A stretch of 64,000 nucleotides of DNA from the NCBI RefSeq assembly GCF_004664715.2, contig NC_051076.1, forward strand, positions 1 through 64,000, given 5' to 3'. The position numbers and the translations under genes were made by a program. Below the pieces are notes generated by a model. That model saw only the letters and a list, made by a program, of their open reading frames with translations, searched no databases and was not told the origin of the DNA. The stretch is from Peromyscus leucopus (taxonomy: Eukaryota; Chordata; Mammalia; Rodentia; Cricetidae). Below, piece after piece: positions 35,659 through 46,604 of this stretch. Each line of letters begins with the position of its first letter. The first letter of the stretch is position 1.

Positions 35659-37262
35659 GGACATTTGATCTTTGATAGAGAAGTCAGAAATTCTGATTGG
35701 ACAAAACACAACATCTCCAACAAATGGTGCTAGTCAAACTGAATGACTACATGTACAAGAATGCAAAGAGAATCATACAAATCAGGTTACACAAAAGTCA
35801 ACTCCAAGGGGATCAAGGACCTCAATGTTTAAGTCTAGATACATTGAATCTGAATACAGTGAAGAGAAATTGGGGAACAGTTTTGAACTCACTAGCACTT
35901 AAGACTTTCTGAACAGTATACCACCAATAGCACAGACATTAATAGTAACAATTAACAAATGGGACCTCAAGAAACTGAAAAGCTTCTGTAAGGCAAAAAA
36001 CATCATTCAGTCAAAGATGCAAGCTACAGAATGATAAAAATATTACCAATTCCATATCCAAATGAGGGATAAAATCTAAAATATACAAAAACTCAAAAAC
36101 CTGGACATCAAGAAAACAATTAAAAATGGAGTGCAGATGTAAACAGAGAATTCTTAATAGAGGAAATTCAAATGGGTGAGAAACAAAAATGTGTTCAACA
36201 TTCATAACCATCAAGTAAATGCAAATCAAAACTACTCTGAGATTTCATTTTATACCAATCAGAATGACCAAGATCAATAAAAACAAATGACAGCACATGC
36301 AGTCAAGGATGTGGAGAAAGGAGAACTCTCTTCCATTGCTAGAGTGAGTGCAAACTTGTACAGCCACCACAGAAATCAGGGATGTGGTTCCTCAGGGAGC
36401 AGGGAGTAGATCTACCTAAAGATCTAGCTATACCTCCCTTGGGCATATATCCAAAGGACTCTACATTCTACTTCAGAAACATCTGCTCATCAATGTACAC
36501 TGCTGCTCTATTCATAACACCAGAAATTGGAAACAACCCAGATGTCCACCAAAGGATAAATGGAAAGAAAATGTGGTACATTTATACAATGAAATATTAC
36601 TCAGTCATCAAAAAATGACATCATTAAATTTGCAGGGAAATGGATGAAGATAGAAAAAAATCATTCTGAGTAAAGTAACCCAGATCCGGAAAGACAAATG
36701 AGGTATGTACTCACTTATATGTGACTGAGAGTTGTTAAGTCATTGATTTAAAAAAAAAAAAAAAAAGCTACAGTCTGTATAATCACAGATTGTTAGGTAT
36801 AGAGTAAGGATGAATCTTCCTAGCAAGAGGAAACAGAATAGACAGTTAGGGATGGATAGGACCTGGGAGGACAAGAATGAGAGGGTCAAACTGGGAGGAG
36901 CTGGGGAGAGAGGGGGTACAGGAAGGGACAGCTAAAACTAAGGGCCATCTGAGGGGTGGCACAGAAACCTAATACGGTAGAAACTTCATAAAATATATGC
37001 ATAGGTGAAGAATTACTTCTCTGGCAGCCAAGAAAAATTATTTTTAAAATGAAGAAGTTCAAATTTGCATGTAATTTAGAAATCAAAAGGCCAAACTACA
37101 ACTGAATTATCTCTTATGTTAAAATGGTGACTAATCATTATAAAGTTCATTACTTTCTCTCTTTATCTTAATTTAAAAAAATACAAACCTAGGTTTTCCT
37201 TGAAAGTTATGAGTGATAAGGGACAGCCACAGGAAGAGGAAGCCACAAGGCCTGTTAAAAAC

Positions 37263-37440
37263 TGTCATAAGCCAATGAGATGACTCAGCAAGAAAGATCT
37301 TACCACCAAGCCTGATGACTTCAGTTTGAATCCTGGCATTACACACTGGAAGGAAAGAAAGATGTCCTCTAAATTCCACATGTGATAAGGCATACCCATG
37401 GATGGACATGAACGCGCGCGCACACACACACACACACACT
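37263..37440 (+). repeat. tRNA-derived SINE with CG/CA tail
   Basis: 'gccaatgagatgactcagca', 'accaccaagcctgatgactt' and 'agatgtcctctaaattccac' follow a rodent tRNA-derived SINE. It ends in CGCGCGCGCACACAC (37412-37438), an alternating purine-pyrimidine tract. Confidence 0.75.
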
Positions 37441-37444
37441 GAAT

Positions 37445-38335
37445 ACTTTGTTTAAAGAATGGTATGATAATATCAGCATGCTGTTATTGCGAATTCTGCC
37501 CTTTACTCCAGAAGGAGCTAGAGGTCTAGCATAATCCCCGCTAGTAAATTAGTTCAGCAATACAGTCAGTCATGAAGAAAGAACTATCACAGAACAGGTC
37601 ATCATATGCACCTCAGAAACAAAGACCACAATTCCATGAGGTAAGTGGACTTTAAAACTGAACTGTCTTGAAGGGGTAGAAGGTAATGATGCACCTGCCA
37701 CAGGTCACAGGTAGGTCTGCCCTCTGCCAGGAGCTGAAGTCATAGAGGAACAGGCTGTCCTCAGCACCTCTTTCCTAACACTGTAAATGTCATCTCATTG
37801 TTTTCTTAGAGGGCACAGGGGCTTCTGTGGCCTCATACTGTGTGAATTCAGTAATGTGTTGAGTTTCTAATCTTTTGGGTAAATTTTACTTCATCTTTTC
37901 ATGATCTATATTATAGAAATATATATTCTTTAATTATTTGTAAAATTTCCTTCACAGTCTACTTTTGAAATTTGGAACTTGTAATTTTGGCTTCAACCTG
38001 TTGTTTAATAGCCCACATTCAATCAGATACAAAGGCTTCAACTGTCTTAAAATTTTAAGAGGTCAACTTTGGTTATTTAAATTAAACCTCTTGTTATGTG
38101 AGAAAAATAAGTATCTAAAGGAGATGGTTGTAATTCTATATTTAGTCATTGACTTAATGTTAAAAATTATTAAAAATTATATTAAAATAACATTTAAATA
38201 CATTACAGAAAATCTTTTTAAATATAAAAGGAGAACATCTTCAGAGTTAAAAGTAAAATACAAACAAGAAAAGCTGGGAAGAAACTCAAGGAATATGATG
38301 ATTTCTTGCATAAACATCTAGTGATACTTCTGTAG
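37445..38335. other. Intronic DNA, no gene recognised
   Basis: A weak MIR-like patch may occur near 37690-37780. The 118-codon open frame at 37965-38321 is AT-driven (K/N/I/L-rich) and has no motif. Confidence 0.45.
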
Positions 38336-38339
38336 TAGT

Positions 38340-38690
38340 TGAAGATGTGTTAGGTTGTAAGACAGGCATTAGCATGTTTGGATCCCATACAGCAGGGGTT
38401 TCTCTCTCATCATCGGTTTTGCCCCTTCTGGAGATTTACAATATACTTTGATTGACTGTGGCTGTCATGGTGTGTCTGTTGCAAAGTGAAGCTTCCTTGA
38501 CACTGGGTGAGAACTGCACTCACACATGGGTATAGGATCCGTATTTAGAAAGCAGTTAGGGATGATGCCGGTTTACTCAGTGGTGGTAGAGGCTCTCCTA
38601 TGATCCATGACTTCACGAGCCTTCGGCAGCTGGCTAGGTTCTCCTCACCAGACACGATTTGGGATGTGGGAAGAATATGGGAGGAGATGA
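38340..38690 (-). mobile_element. L1 (Lx-type) 3' UTR fragment, minus strand
   Basis: 'gtctgttgcaaagtgaagct', 'gaacatgggtata'-like 'cacacatgggtataggatcc', 'agcagttagggatgatgccg' and 'tgatccatgacttcacgagc' are the reverse complement of the 3' UTR part seen in plus orientation at 4080-4330. Confidence 0.75.
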
Positions 38691-39892
38691 AGGAAGGGAA
38701 CCATGATCTGAACAGATTGTACGGAAAATGTTACTTATTTTCAAAAAATTGTACTTAATAACTTTTATGTACTTCAGTCAGAAATCATACTAAAAATATA
38801 GTGAAAAATAAAAAGGAGGGTTAGTATTCATTCATAGACAAAGCAAAGAGGCAAAAGCAGATGATATGGATGTGGATAAGTGTGTGAAGACTGAATGGAG
38901 ACATGACTGCTTGCTTGGTCATACATTAGAAACTCAGTTAGCTTCCTGCAAAGGCAGACAGTAACTAAGAGTCTCCAACCTACCAACAGAAATCCAAAAT
39001 TACTCAGAAATTGAGCACCTCTTACCTTAGAAAGTAAAGGTTTTCTTCACACCTAAAAACAGGGACAATAACTATAAATTCTTGAATGGTATCATTACAG
39101 CTCTCTCACCAAAATAACCAAATCAAAACCCCCAAATCAAAATCTTACACTTTGTGGCTAGCACTACAAGAAATAAGAGTTCTGTCCCTCCCAGAGCATG
39201 AGAGAGAGGTAGTCTGGCATACTACCATGAGAGCAGAAAATAAAGAGAAAGAAACAGAGCTGAAATCGGGTGAGATAAGCAAAAATATCTTCATAACAAA
39301 TAAAAAAAGGCTCCATTCCAAACTGTGACAAAAAAACCAAAAATTCTAGAGAATGGTTAGGGATAAAGTAACTATCATTTCGGGAAGTGGAGGAAATACA
39401 GATGAAAATAAAAGCAGAAGGCTGAGACAACTAGAGGTATACTCTAGCATCTCATAACACAGAATGAGATTCAGAAAGAAGACTGAAATCATTAGAAACA
39501 ACACAAACAGTAGCACAAATCTGCTGACTGTTCATTTGCTTACAGATGTAGTTCCATTATATAAACTGTATCAACTCACACATGCGATGCTGCTTTCGCT
39601 TGCCCAGGGCTGGGCTCACAGGTATCACCATCCCTACTAGGAAACATCTTCAGACCTATATGACCTGCTTCTTAACACCTGAGACAGGAATGGGAGCTTT
39701 CACAGAAAAGGATGAAAGGTACTGAAACTTTAAACTACAACATTGAATGATATAGAAGAACAAAGTTTTCATATTGCAGAATAAAAATTATTTTAGCTTA
39801 AAGGATAATAGCTAATTAATTACTAAAATGAAGTGAACAAGTAGACTTACAGGAAATTTTTAAGAAAGAGGTTTCAAAATTTATTTTCAGCA

Positions 39893-40200
39893 CTTTGGAA
39901 AGGGTTCAGTAAAGTATTTGTGCAAGCACGAGACCAGAGTTCATATCCTTACACCCATAGAAAACTTTTGAGCACTGTGGTGCATGCCTATGGACAAGGG
40001 GATCCCAATAGTTTGCTGACCAGTCTAGCTGAATTAGCAAGCTTCCACTATCTGTCACACACAAAAATAATGTGGAGTATTACTGAGGAAGAAATGTGGC
40101 ATTGACCTCTGGACACATTTAAACATGTTTAAACACATGCCCTTGTACACACATAAGTATATATATGAACACATACACATGCATACGTCACACACACACA
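39893..40200 (+). repeat. B4-type composite SINE, diverged
   Basis: 'gagaccagagttcatatcct', 'agcactgtggtgcatgccta', 'gaggaagaaatgtggcattg' and 'acctctggacacatt' followed by a CA-rich end. Confidence 0.65.
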
Positions 40201-41043
40201 TTTATTTTCTATTGATCCTCTGGTGGCTCCAATGAAGAAGGACATATATCAAGAAAGCAAAGGATCCAGGAAACAACTAAGGCAGTCTCAGAGTGATAGA
40301 GAGATAGCCCAACAAGAAAGGGGCAGGTGAAGTTTGGAAGAGTCTACAAGAAACCAAACAGTTCTCAGATGAAGAACTTTGGCCAGGAGATCATCTGGTT
40401 AAACTTCATCATGTTACAAAATTGCTGAGAAGACAATGGACATTCAAAATATCCATTATTATAAAGGACATAAAAATTAAAAAGTTATCAATTCTCATTT
40501 TTCATTACATCCAAATCCTAACTTCTACAAATACTACTGCCACCAAGTGCATCGCATCAATTATGCCCAATGAGTAAAACGTATATAATGGCTCTATTTA
40601 TGGGTTCTTCATCTGTGGATTGATTCATCATAGATAAAAATATATTTTAAAACATTTACTCTACAATGAACATGCCCAGACAGACATTTTCCTTATTATT
40701 TCCTAAAAATATAGTGTAACAACAAATATTCCCATTGTACTAGGCATTGCATGTATTCCAGAAGTGATGTAAAGCACACAGAAGGATGTGTGTTGGTTGG
40801 ATACAGAGATCAAGGTATTTTTATAAGTGACATGAGCACGCCTAAATCTTGCTATGCTAATGGAGGAGGTATTTTATCTGGTCTCCAGGTCGAGTCAGTA
40901 CACATTCTGCCCATCATCAGAATTCTCAGGTTCCAGTAGGACCTTCTGATGAAAAGACAGAGGGCTCAAAGCAACTTATGCTTTAACAAGATTCTAAAAC
41001 ATGAACTATTTTTACTTTACAGATCAATAAATAGCTCTTAAAG

Positions 41044-41273
41044 CAGTGATTCTCAATCTATGGGTGGTCAAGACCTCCATGGGGAGGTCAAAAGACCCTT
41101 TCACAGGGGTCGCCTAAGACTAGTGGAAAACATATATATTTACATTATGATTCACAACAGTAGCAAAATTACAGTTACAAAGTAGCAATGAAAATGATTT
41201 TATGGTTGGGGGTCACCACGACAAGAGGAACTGTATTAAAGAGTCAGAGCATAAGGAAGGTTGGGAACCACTG
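41044..41273 (+). mobile_element. URR1 non-autonomous hAT (Charlie) element with both termini
   Basis: CAGTGATTCTCAATC at the left and GGTTGGGAACCACTG at the right form inverted termini over 230 bp. The interior 'ccctttcacaggggtcgcct' and 'ttttatggttgggggtcacc' is diagnostic. Flanking octamers TCTTAAAG and TACTAAAG agree at 6 of 8 positions, as expected for an old hAT target-site duplication. Confidence 0.9.
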
Positions 41274-41309
41274 TACTAAAGTGTTTCCCAAATACACTTT
41301 GTTTAGTTT

Positions 41310-41400
41310 TGGTTATTTTGTGAAATTAGGCCTCACTGTGAAGCCCAGGCTTGAACTCATATTTTGCCATCTCAATCTCCAGAGACCTCCACACCCAGCT
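41310..41400 (-). repeat. Old B1-like fragment, minus strand
   Basis: 'aggcctcactgtgaagccca' and 'ggcttgaactcatattttgc' with 'ctccacacccagct' resemble a reverse-complemented proto-B1. Confidence 0.5.
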
Positions 41401-41936
41401 CTCCTCAACAGTACAACTCAATCAGCCAAAGCAGTAAAAGTAAGGAGTCAGTGAGGTGTCTCCTTAAACTCAAAATGATTTGTTTTAAATCTGTTATTAT
41501 TTCAGTGCCATCCACTTTACTTCTTCCCTATACACACAGTAACAGAAATGCCTTAAAAGACTGGGGGTGGGGGGAGGTAATTAAAAACAACAAACTTAGT
41601 AATTCACAAATTATATAGATGTTGAACCATTGACGTGTGGATATATGATAAACTTTCTTAGCTGAGTTATGTATTATGCAATTAAACACTATTAAACACT
41701 AAAAACATGAACCCTGGAGACCGCATAAGCACTTACAGGAAGTTATTTGATTGGCACCATTCCTCCCTAATGAAATCTTAATATATATTTTATAGTTGAG
41801 TTCTAAATGCAAGGGATGGAACACCTATCATTTTCTGATCATGACATATGGATTCCAGGAAATTCTGGAGAACTCTTAGATCTCACACTCCCTCCTTGGC
41901 CACAGTGGAGCCATAGACTAAAACATAGTATTTTTC

Positions 41937-42560
41937 TTTTTTTTTTTTTTTTTTTTTTATTTTAAGTAAATTTATTTTACAACATCATTTAGTTCAACAT
42001 AATAGCCACAGATTCCCCTGTTCTCCCACTCTCGCCCCCTCCCCCTCCCCCATCCCACCCCCCATTCCCACCTCCTCCAGATCAAGGTCTCCCCTGAGGA
42101 CCGGGATCGACCTGGTAGACTCAGTCCAGCCAGGACCAGTCCCCCCCTCCCAGACCGAGCCAAGTGTCCCTGCATATGTCCCAGGATTCAAACAGCCAAC
42201 TCATGCAACAAGCCCAGGACCCGGCACCAACACACGGCTGCCTCCCAAACAGATCAAGCTAAATGACTGTCTCACCCGTTCAGGGGGCCTGATGCAGTTG
42301 GGGGCCCCTCAGCCTTTGGTTCATAGATCGTGTGCTTAAAAAAAAGATCAAGAGATATAAATAAATTGTAAAAAAAACCATAGGACTCAATCTTTGTTAA
42401 ACAATAATGTTTATGGTCTCTTAGGTATTGAGTATCATATAAAAATTAAATGTGTAAAATTTTTAAAAAAGCTAAGCTAAGTTAGAATTAGTATTTTATT
42501 TGATTTACTACTGACATAGTGAAAATGAAATAAAGCCATTATAATAGAAAAAAAAAAAAA
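41937..42560. mobile_element. Two-tailed chimeric retro-insertion with a single target-site duplication
   Basis: AAAACATAGTATTTTTC lies at 41920-41936 and 42561-42577. Inside, the left end is a 22-T run (41937-41958) followed by the reverse complement of an L1 3' end (to about 42332). The right end is a poly-A run (42548-42564) preceded 14 nt upstream by an AATAAA signal (42529-42534), in the opposite orientation. The right arm (about 42333-42547) is not L1-like to my eye and reads like an mRNA 3' UTR end. Confidence 0.85.
42333..42547 (+). pseudogene. Probable 3' UTR end of an unidentified retrocopied transcript
   Basis: AT-rich non-coding sequence ends with AATAAA, 14 nt spacing and poly-A. 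It is joined head-to-head to an L1 3' end inside one target-site duplication. The source gene is not identified and no ORF is present, so this would be only the terminal 3' UTR of the source transcript. Confidence 0.45.
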
Positions 42561-42617
42561 AAAACATAGTATTTTTCATAAAATGCTTAGATATGGCTTC
42601 CCTGCTGGAGAGGATTA

Positions 42618-42725
42618 GAGCAACAGAAAACTGAACACATTCAAATATTTATTGTTTGATTTTGTAGTTGTGTATCCAAAATGTATTTCCAATTTTAATT
42701 ACAAAATGTATTGTCAGTTTTAGAA
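42618..42725. repeat. 108-bp direct repeat, copy 1
   Basis: It matches 44095-44202 over its full length with four substitutions and no gaps. It begins GAGCAACAGAAAACTG and ends TCAGTTTTAGAA. The sequences around the two copies differ. Confidence 0.95.
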
Positions 42726-42729
42726 CGTG

Positions 42730-43380
42730 GCCCTAGAAATTCCAAACATATATAAATAACCTAGTAAGAATACACATTGCATAGAGATGATAATGTTTTT
42801 CCTATAAAATATTAAAATTGACTTTCATAACTGTATGAAAAAGGACAGGAAAAAACAAATAACTACAGTTCACCTTTTCTATACTATAAAAACCTTTCTT
42901 GACATGAAATTTCAGTACATAATGAAATAAAAACAGAGCTACCATGTTGAACAGCTAAGAATGGGGCCGCACCTTCCTCCTCACAGGTCTTCCTCTACCT
43001 GCTTCCCTAAAAATGCCACACATCCTCCCTGTCCCCAAAGCAGTCAGAACAAGCGAAGACAAAGAGCAGCAAAAGTAACTATCTGGATTTGAAGATGATA
43101 TATATTTTTAGAAATTCATGATAAAATTCACACAATAAATTTCATATTTAAAAATAAAGAGAATGTAACCAGCTAAAACTAGAGCTTAGACGTGCCATAT
43201 ATTTAGAATCTGTTTTTTCTTTTCAAAGAACCATGACTTACTATGGTTGAGAAATCAAAGCAGAAGTATATTGTTATACTTAAACAATATACTTAAACTA
43301 TACTTTTTGACTTAAAGTCACAAAGACTGCACACATCAATGGCCTATTCAAACAAAGACATTTCCCCCCACTCAAGATAG
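42730..43380. other. AT-rich intronic DNA, no gene recognised
   Basis: No repeat or exon is recognised between the first 108-bp copy and the B1. Confidence 0.5.
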
Positions 43381-43389
43381 GGATTCTTT

Positions 43390-43515
43390 GTGTAGCCTTG
43401 GCTGTCCTGGAACCCTCTCTGTATGTAGATCAGGCTGGCCTTTAACTCACAGAGATCCACCTGCCTCTACCTCCCAAGAGCTGGAATTAAAGGTATGCAT
43501 CACCACCACCTGGCT
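43390..43515 (-). repeat. B1 SINE, minus strand
   Basis: 'ttggctgtcctggaaccctc', 'agatcaggctggcctttaac', 'tcacagagatccacctgcct' and 'ggaattaaaggtatgcatca' are the reverse-complemented B1 body. Confidence 0.9.
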
Positions 43516-44094
43516 CGAGACATCAGACAGTTTCCTCCATTTGCTTTTACCTGAAAACCCTATCAGCAAATGCTCTACAACAGGCAAAGCAGGTGACCTA
43601 GAGCAGGGTGAGAAAATCACACGAAACATTTCACCAAGGACTCACTGCTGAGAGCTCCTGATTCCTTTACTACTATTTTCAAATACTTATTGGATTGTAC
43701 ACACAGTTTGGAAATAATGTTCTCTCTAAAACATACAGACACTCACTGTGTTATAACCACAAGTGAGAGCCCTGGACAGAGAGTTCACCACCTTTAACGT
43801 AAAATGAGAGACAGTAAAAAACACTAATTCCTGTGTTATTTTAGTATACACTTCAATTTATTAAATGAATATTTAGTTGCCCTGATTTCTTAACTGAATA
43901 AGCAGTTACTTCAATTTTTCTAAAACCACAATTAAAGTTAGCAACAAAATAAAAGTTACATGTTTCTTTGCTTTGCACATTTGTGACAAGTGGATAAACA
44001 ATTAAAAAACTCAATATGCGGCATTTTGAGGACTTGTAAAATCTATAACAAAAATATTCTCTAGGATTTGGCTTAACTATTACTATGATATTGA

Positions 44095-44202
44095 GAGCAA
44101 CAGAAAACTGAACACATTTAAATATTTATTGTTTGATTTTGTAGTTGCGTATCCAAGATGTATTTCCAATTTTAATTATAAAATGTATTGTCAGTTTTAG
44201 AA
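44095..44202. repeat. 108-bp direct repeat, copy 2
   Basis: The second copy of the 42618-42725 segment, 1,477 bp downstream in the same orientation, about 96% identical by hand comparison. It lies 0.7 kb from the ARB2A exon at 44928-45119. Confidence 0.95.
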
Positions 44203-44927
44203 ATAAAATGGAAACATGGACGCACATACTATTTCTACATACCTTTTCTCCTTTAAATGTTTTATACAATATGACACTTTTTCTGAGGGCTATTTCTTGT
44301 TACATGTAAAAGAAACTCATCCTTTGTGATAACTGGCTGCTCACTGTGTAACTTAAGGAGACATTCAAACAATAGCTGAACATTAGAACAACTCTGGACT
44401 AGAAAATGACTTATGAAATATGAAATTCTGACATTTTATATGTTTGTTTAACCTTAAAACATTTTATTTGTGGGCATCAAAATACTTTTTAAATGCCAAA
44501 AACATTTACTTATTCTACTTTTCCTCACCAGATTCTCCGTGATCATCAAGTTTCCTTTAATTTCTACCCTTATTAGTTTAATTTTTACCCTAAGCAAAGC
44601 TTTCCAACTACAGACATGCTTTGTTTTTCTGTCAGAAGTATTTTCATTGTTGATGACTATATATAATAGTTAAACTCATAGTTCATATAGTTAAACAAAG
44701 AAAACAGAGAAAGTATTCATTTTAAAGACATTTAAACCTTCTTGTTCTTAATACTCGTATATTTTCCCACATTACTACAAAATAATAAGCATCATATAAG
44801 TAAGGTAAATAATGACTTAGTAATAAGATTATGCGTTGAATATACTTATGCAAAAGACATAATAAAATTATAATATACAATAAACAGAACTATAAAATAC
44901 CCCCCAAACAAAGGAAGTTTCACTTAC
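44203..44927. other. Intron next to the ARB2A exon donor
   Basis: AT-rich single-copy-looking DNA directly downstream, in gene direction, of the 64-codon exon. The plus-strand open frame at 44470-44673 is a by-product of AT-rich composition. Confidence 0.5.
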
Positions 44928-45119
44928 ATCCACAGCTCTCTTAATAAAAGGTATCTGTGTGCCACTGTCCAGATCTTCATTAATAATAAGCCTTCTAGCC
45001 CACTGACCTGCCCTGACAACACCACTACCATGAATTAAAACCATCAGTTTCTGTGGATTTGTCAAAGCATCCTCACTCATAAAGATAAAACTCTTTGGTT
45101 CACTGTCAGTGGCATCTAC
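44928..45119 (-). CDS. ARB2A: ARB2A (FAM172A) internal coding exon, 64 codons, Arb2 domain
   Basis: The minus-strand exon is bounded by a T-rich acceptor (TTTTTTTTGATTACAG) and a consensus donor (GAT|GTAAGTGA). It is 192 bp, 64 codons, phase 0 on both sides, with no stop. It starts [19 protein letters not shown] and ends ...IPFIKRAVD. The central [19 protein letters not shown] carries the hydrophobic strand and HGSG turn typical of the alpha/beta-hydrolase-like fold of Arb2 proteins. This is one of the best conserved parts of FAM172A; human has AVA where this copy reads AVD at the 3' end. An internal ATG (MSEDAL) lies inside the exon and is not a translation start. Strand, phase and order agree with the exon at 51851. 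The following exon, expected to begin with EGYG, is not in the remaining 44.9 kb, which fits the very long introns of this gene. Confidence 0.96.
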
Positions 45120-46369
45120 CTGTAATCAAAAAAAATTAAATAATAAATGAAATGTTTCTTGAACATACACACAATGAGAAAACAACTAATGGCTACTACA
45201 AATTATTGAATGTGTATTACAAAATTATTAAAAAAACTTAAATTAGAAGATAGTCAAGAACATCTAGCAATCACATATTCAGTAGAAAGCAACATAAGAC
45301 AGTAATTTAAATATAAAAACACATGAAAAAGAATAATTAAAATATGCATTCATACATTTTATTATATACTTAGTATTGTATTACCATCTAAAACTAAAAT
45401 AACTAGTTTTTAAAAGCTTCCTGTAGTTCAGATATTATCCAACTGCTCTTTTCACCCACATTTACTCACAATCCATTTGAGGAGTCACTACCATAATAAT
45501 CATCAATAAATTAAGAAATTACATTTAAACAAACAAGTTATAGCTTATATTGCATGTAGTCTATAATTCTAAAACTGAAGCATATAGCACCTATAATAGA
45601 AAATGGAAAACCCATAGCTACTTAAATACAATAGTCAAAACAGTGTAAATAGTCAGATTGCATACATGGGCACACACAACAGTAACCTGTACATTCTGAC
45701 AGCTTATCTATGTATCAGTTACTAATGCATTACTAATAAACAGGTGCTCAGCTAGATTTCAAAAATACAAGAAATATCAAGGAATGCCAATTTCTGAACC
45801 TTTTATGACATGTACAGCAAGCTCTGTGCTGGTCTACACAGTAATGTCTGGTACTCAGAATGGAAGCCATATACAACCAGGCTGAAACCAGAACTGACAA
45901 CTAGGAATGTGTCCTCCACCCACAACCACACACATAAGTGATCAATCTCTTGCTCATACTGCACCAGCTCGTCACTCCAGCAACAATGTATCTTCATACA
46001 CTTATCAAAGTTAGAACAACACACACATTCTATTCCACAAAATGTTGGAATTCAATGCAAAATTTAAAAATCTAAATTTTCCCAGTCATTCACAATGCAC
46101 AGGAATAGAAAAATAAACCTACTTTACTTTTAAAGCAATATTGATCTCATTACCTAATTCTGCTATTTGTGTAAACAGAACACAAAAAGCAACTGAATTA
46201 GTAGGAATAGCATGGGTTGAGTTTAAGAGTGGTTACTAGTGCTCAGCAAAGCCTTTCGTGTCTACAATTAACATCTCAAACATTTCACCATGAGTTCTCT
46301 AGTCCCTTTCACTGTCTTCTTCTGCTTCATAACACATATGGCAATCAAACACAATGCATTCATTTATTC

Positions 46370-46378
46370 ATAGATAGA

Positions 46379-46409
<31 letters not shown>

Positions 46410-46458
46410 TCAAATAGATGATAGATGTGTGTGCGCGCACGCGCGTGCGTGTGTGTAC
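46370..46458. repeat. (GATA)n(GACA)n plus Z-DNA-type alternating tract
   Basis: GATA units pass into GACA units (to about 46410). After a short gap, 46425-46458 alternates purine and pyrimidine without a break for 34 bp (GTGTGTGCGCGCACGCGCGT core), mixing GT and CG steps. Confidence 0.93.
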
Positions 46459-46604
46459 TCATTCATCCTCTGCTCTCTCCACTACAATGTAATCCTAAGA
46501 AATAATATTTTATAATTTATATTCAGCTACATTCTCAGTCTAGAACAGGGTCTAGCATCTTATAGGTACTCAGTAAATAAAGAACAAACTTTTGAAATAT
46601 GGAA

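Larger units (their letters stand above)
31736..37040 (+). mobile_element. 5'-truncated L1: ORF2 endonuclease end, RT, C-terminus and 3' end, split by a nested insertion
   Basis: The copy starts in the endonuclease part (MDLAGIYRTFHPNTKE) and passes the reverse transcriptase FADD box ([10 protein letters not shown], near 33463-33492). It reaches the C-terminal region ([13 protein letters not shown] and later NVYTAALFITPEIGN-like text) and ends at an A/T-rich end near 37040. It is full of stops and frameshifts and cannot encode a working ORF2. At 34088 it is broken by a 1.57 kb insertion and resumes at 35674 with the sequence expected to follow. Orientation is antisense to ARB2A. Confidence 0.9.

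Noticed and set aside
42618..44202. 108-bp repeats considered as LTRs of a 1.6 kb element
   Set aside because: The repeats lack TG...CA ends, a primer site and a polypurine tract. The interior holds an independent B1 and unique DNA.
45803..46024. Minus-strand 73-codon frame between the ARB2A exons
   Set aside because: It does not match ARB2A residues and has no acceptor/donor pair. It is intronic.
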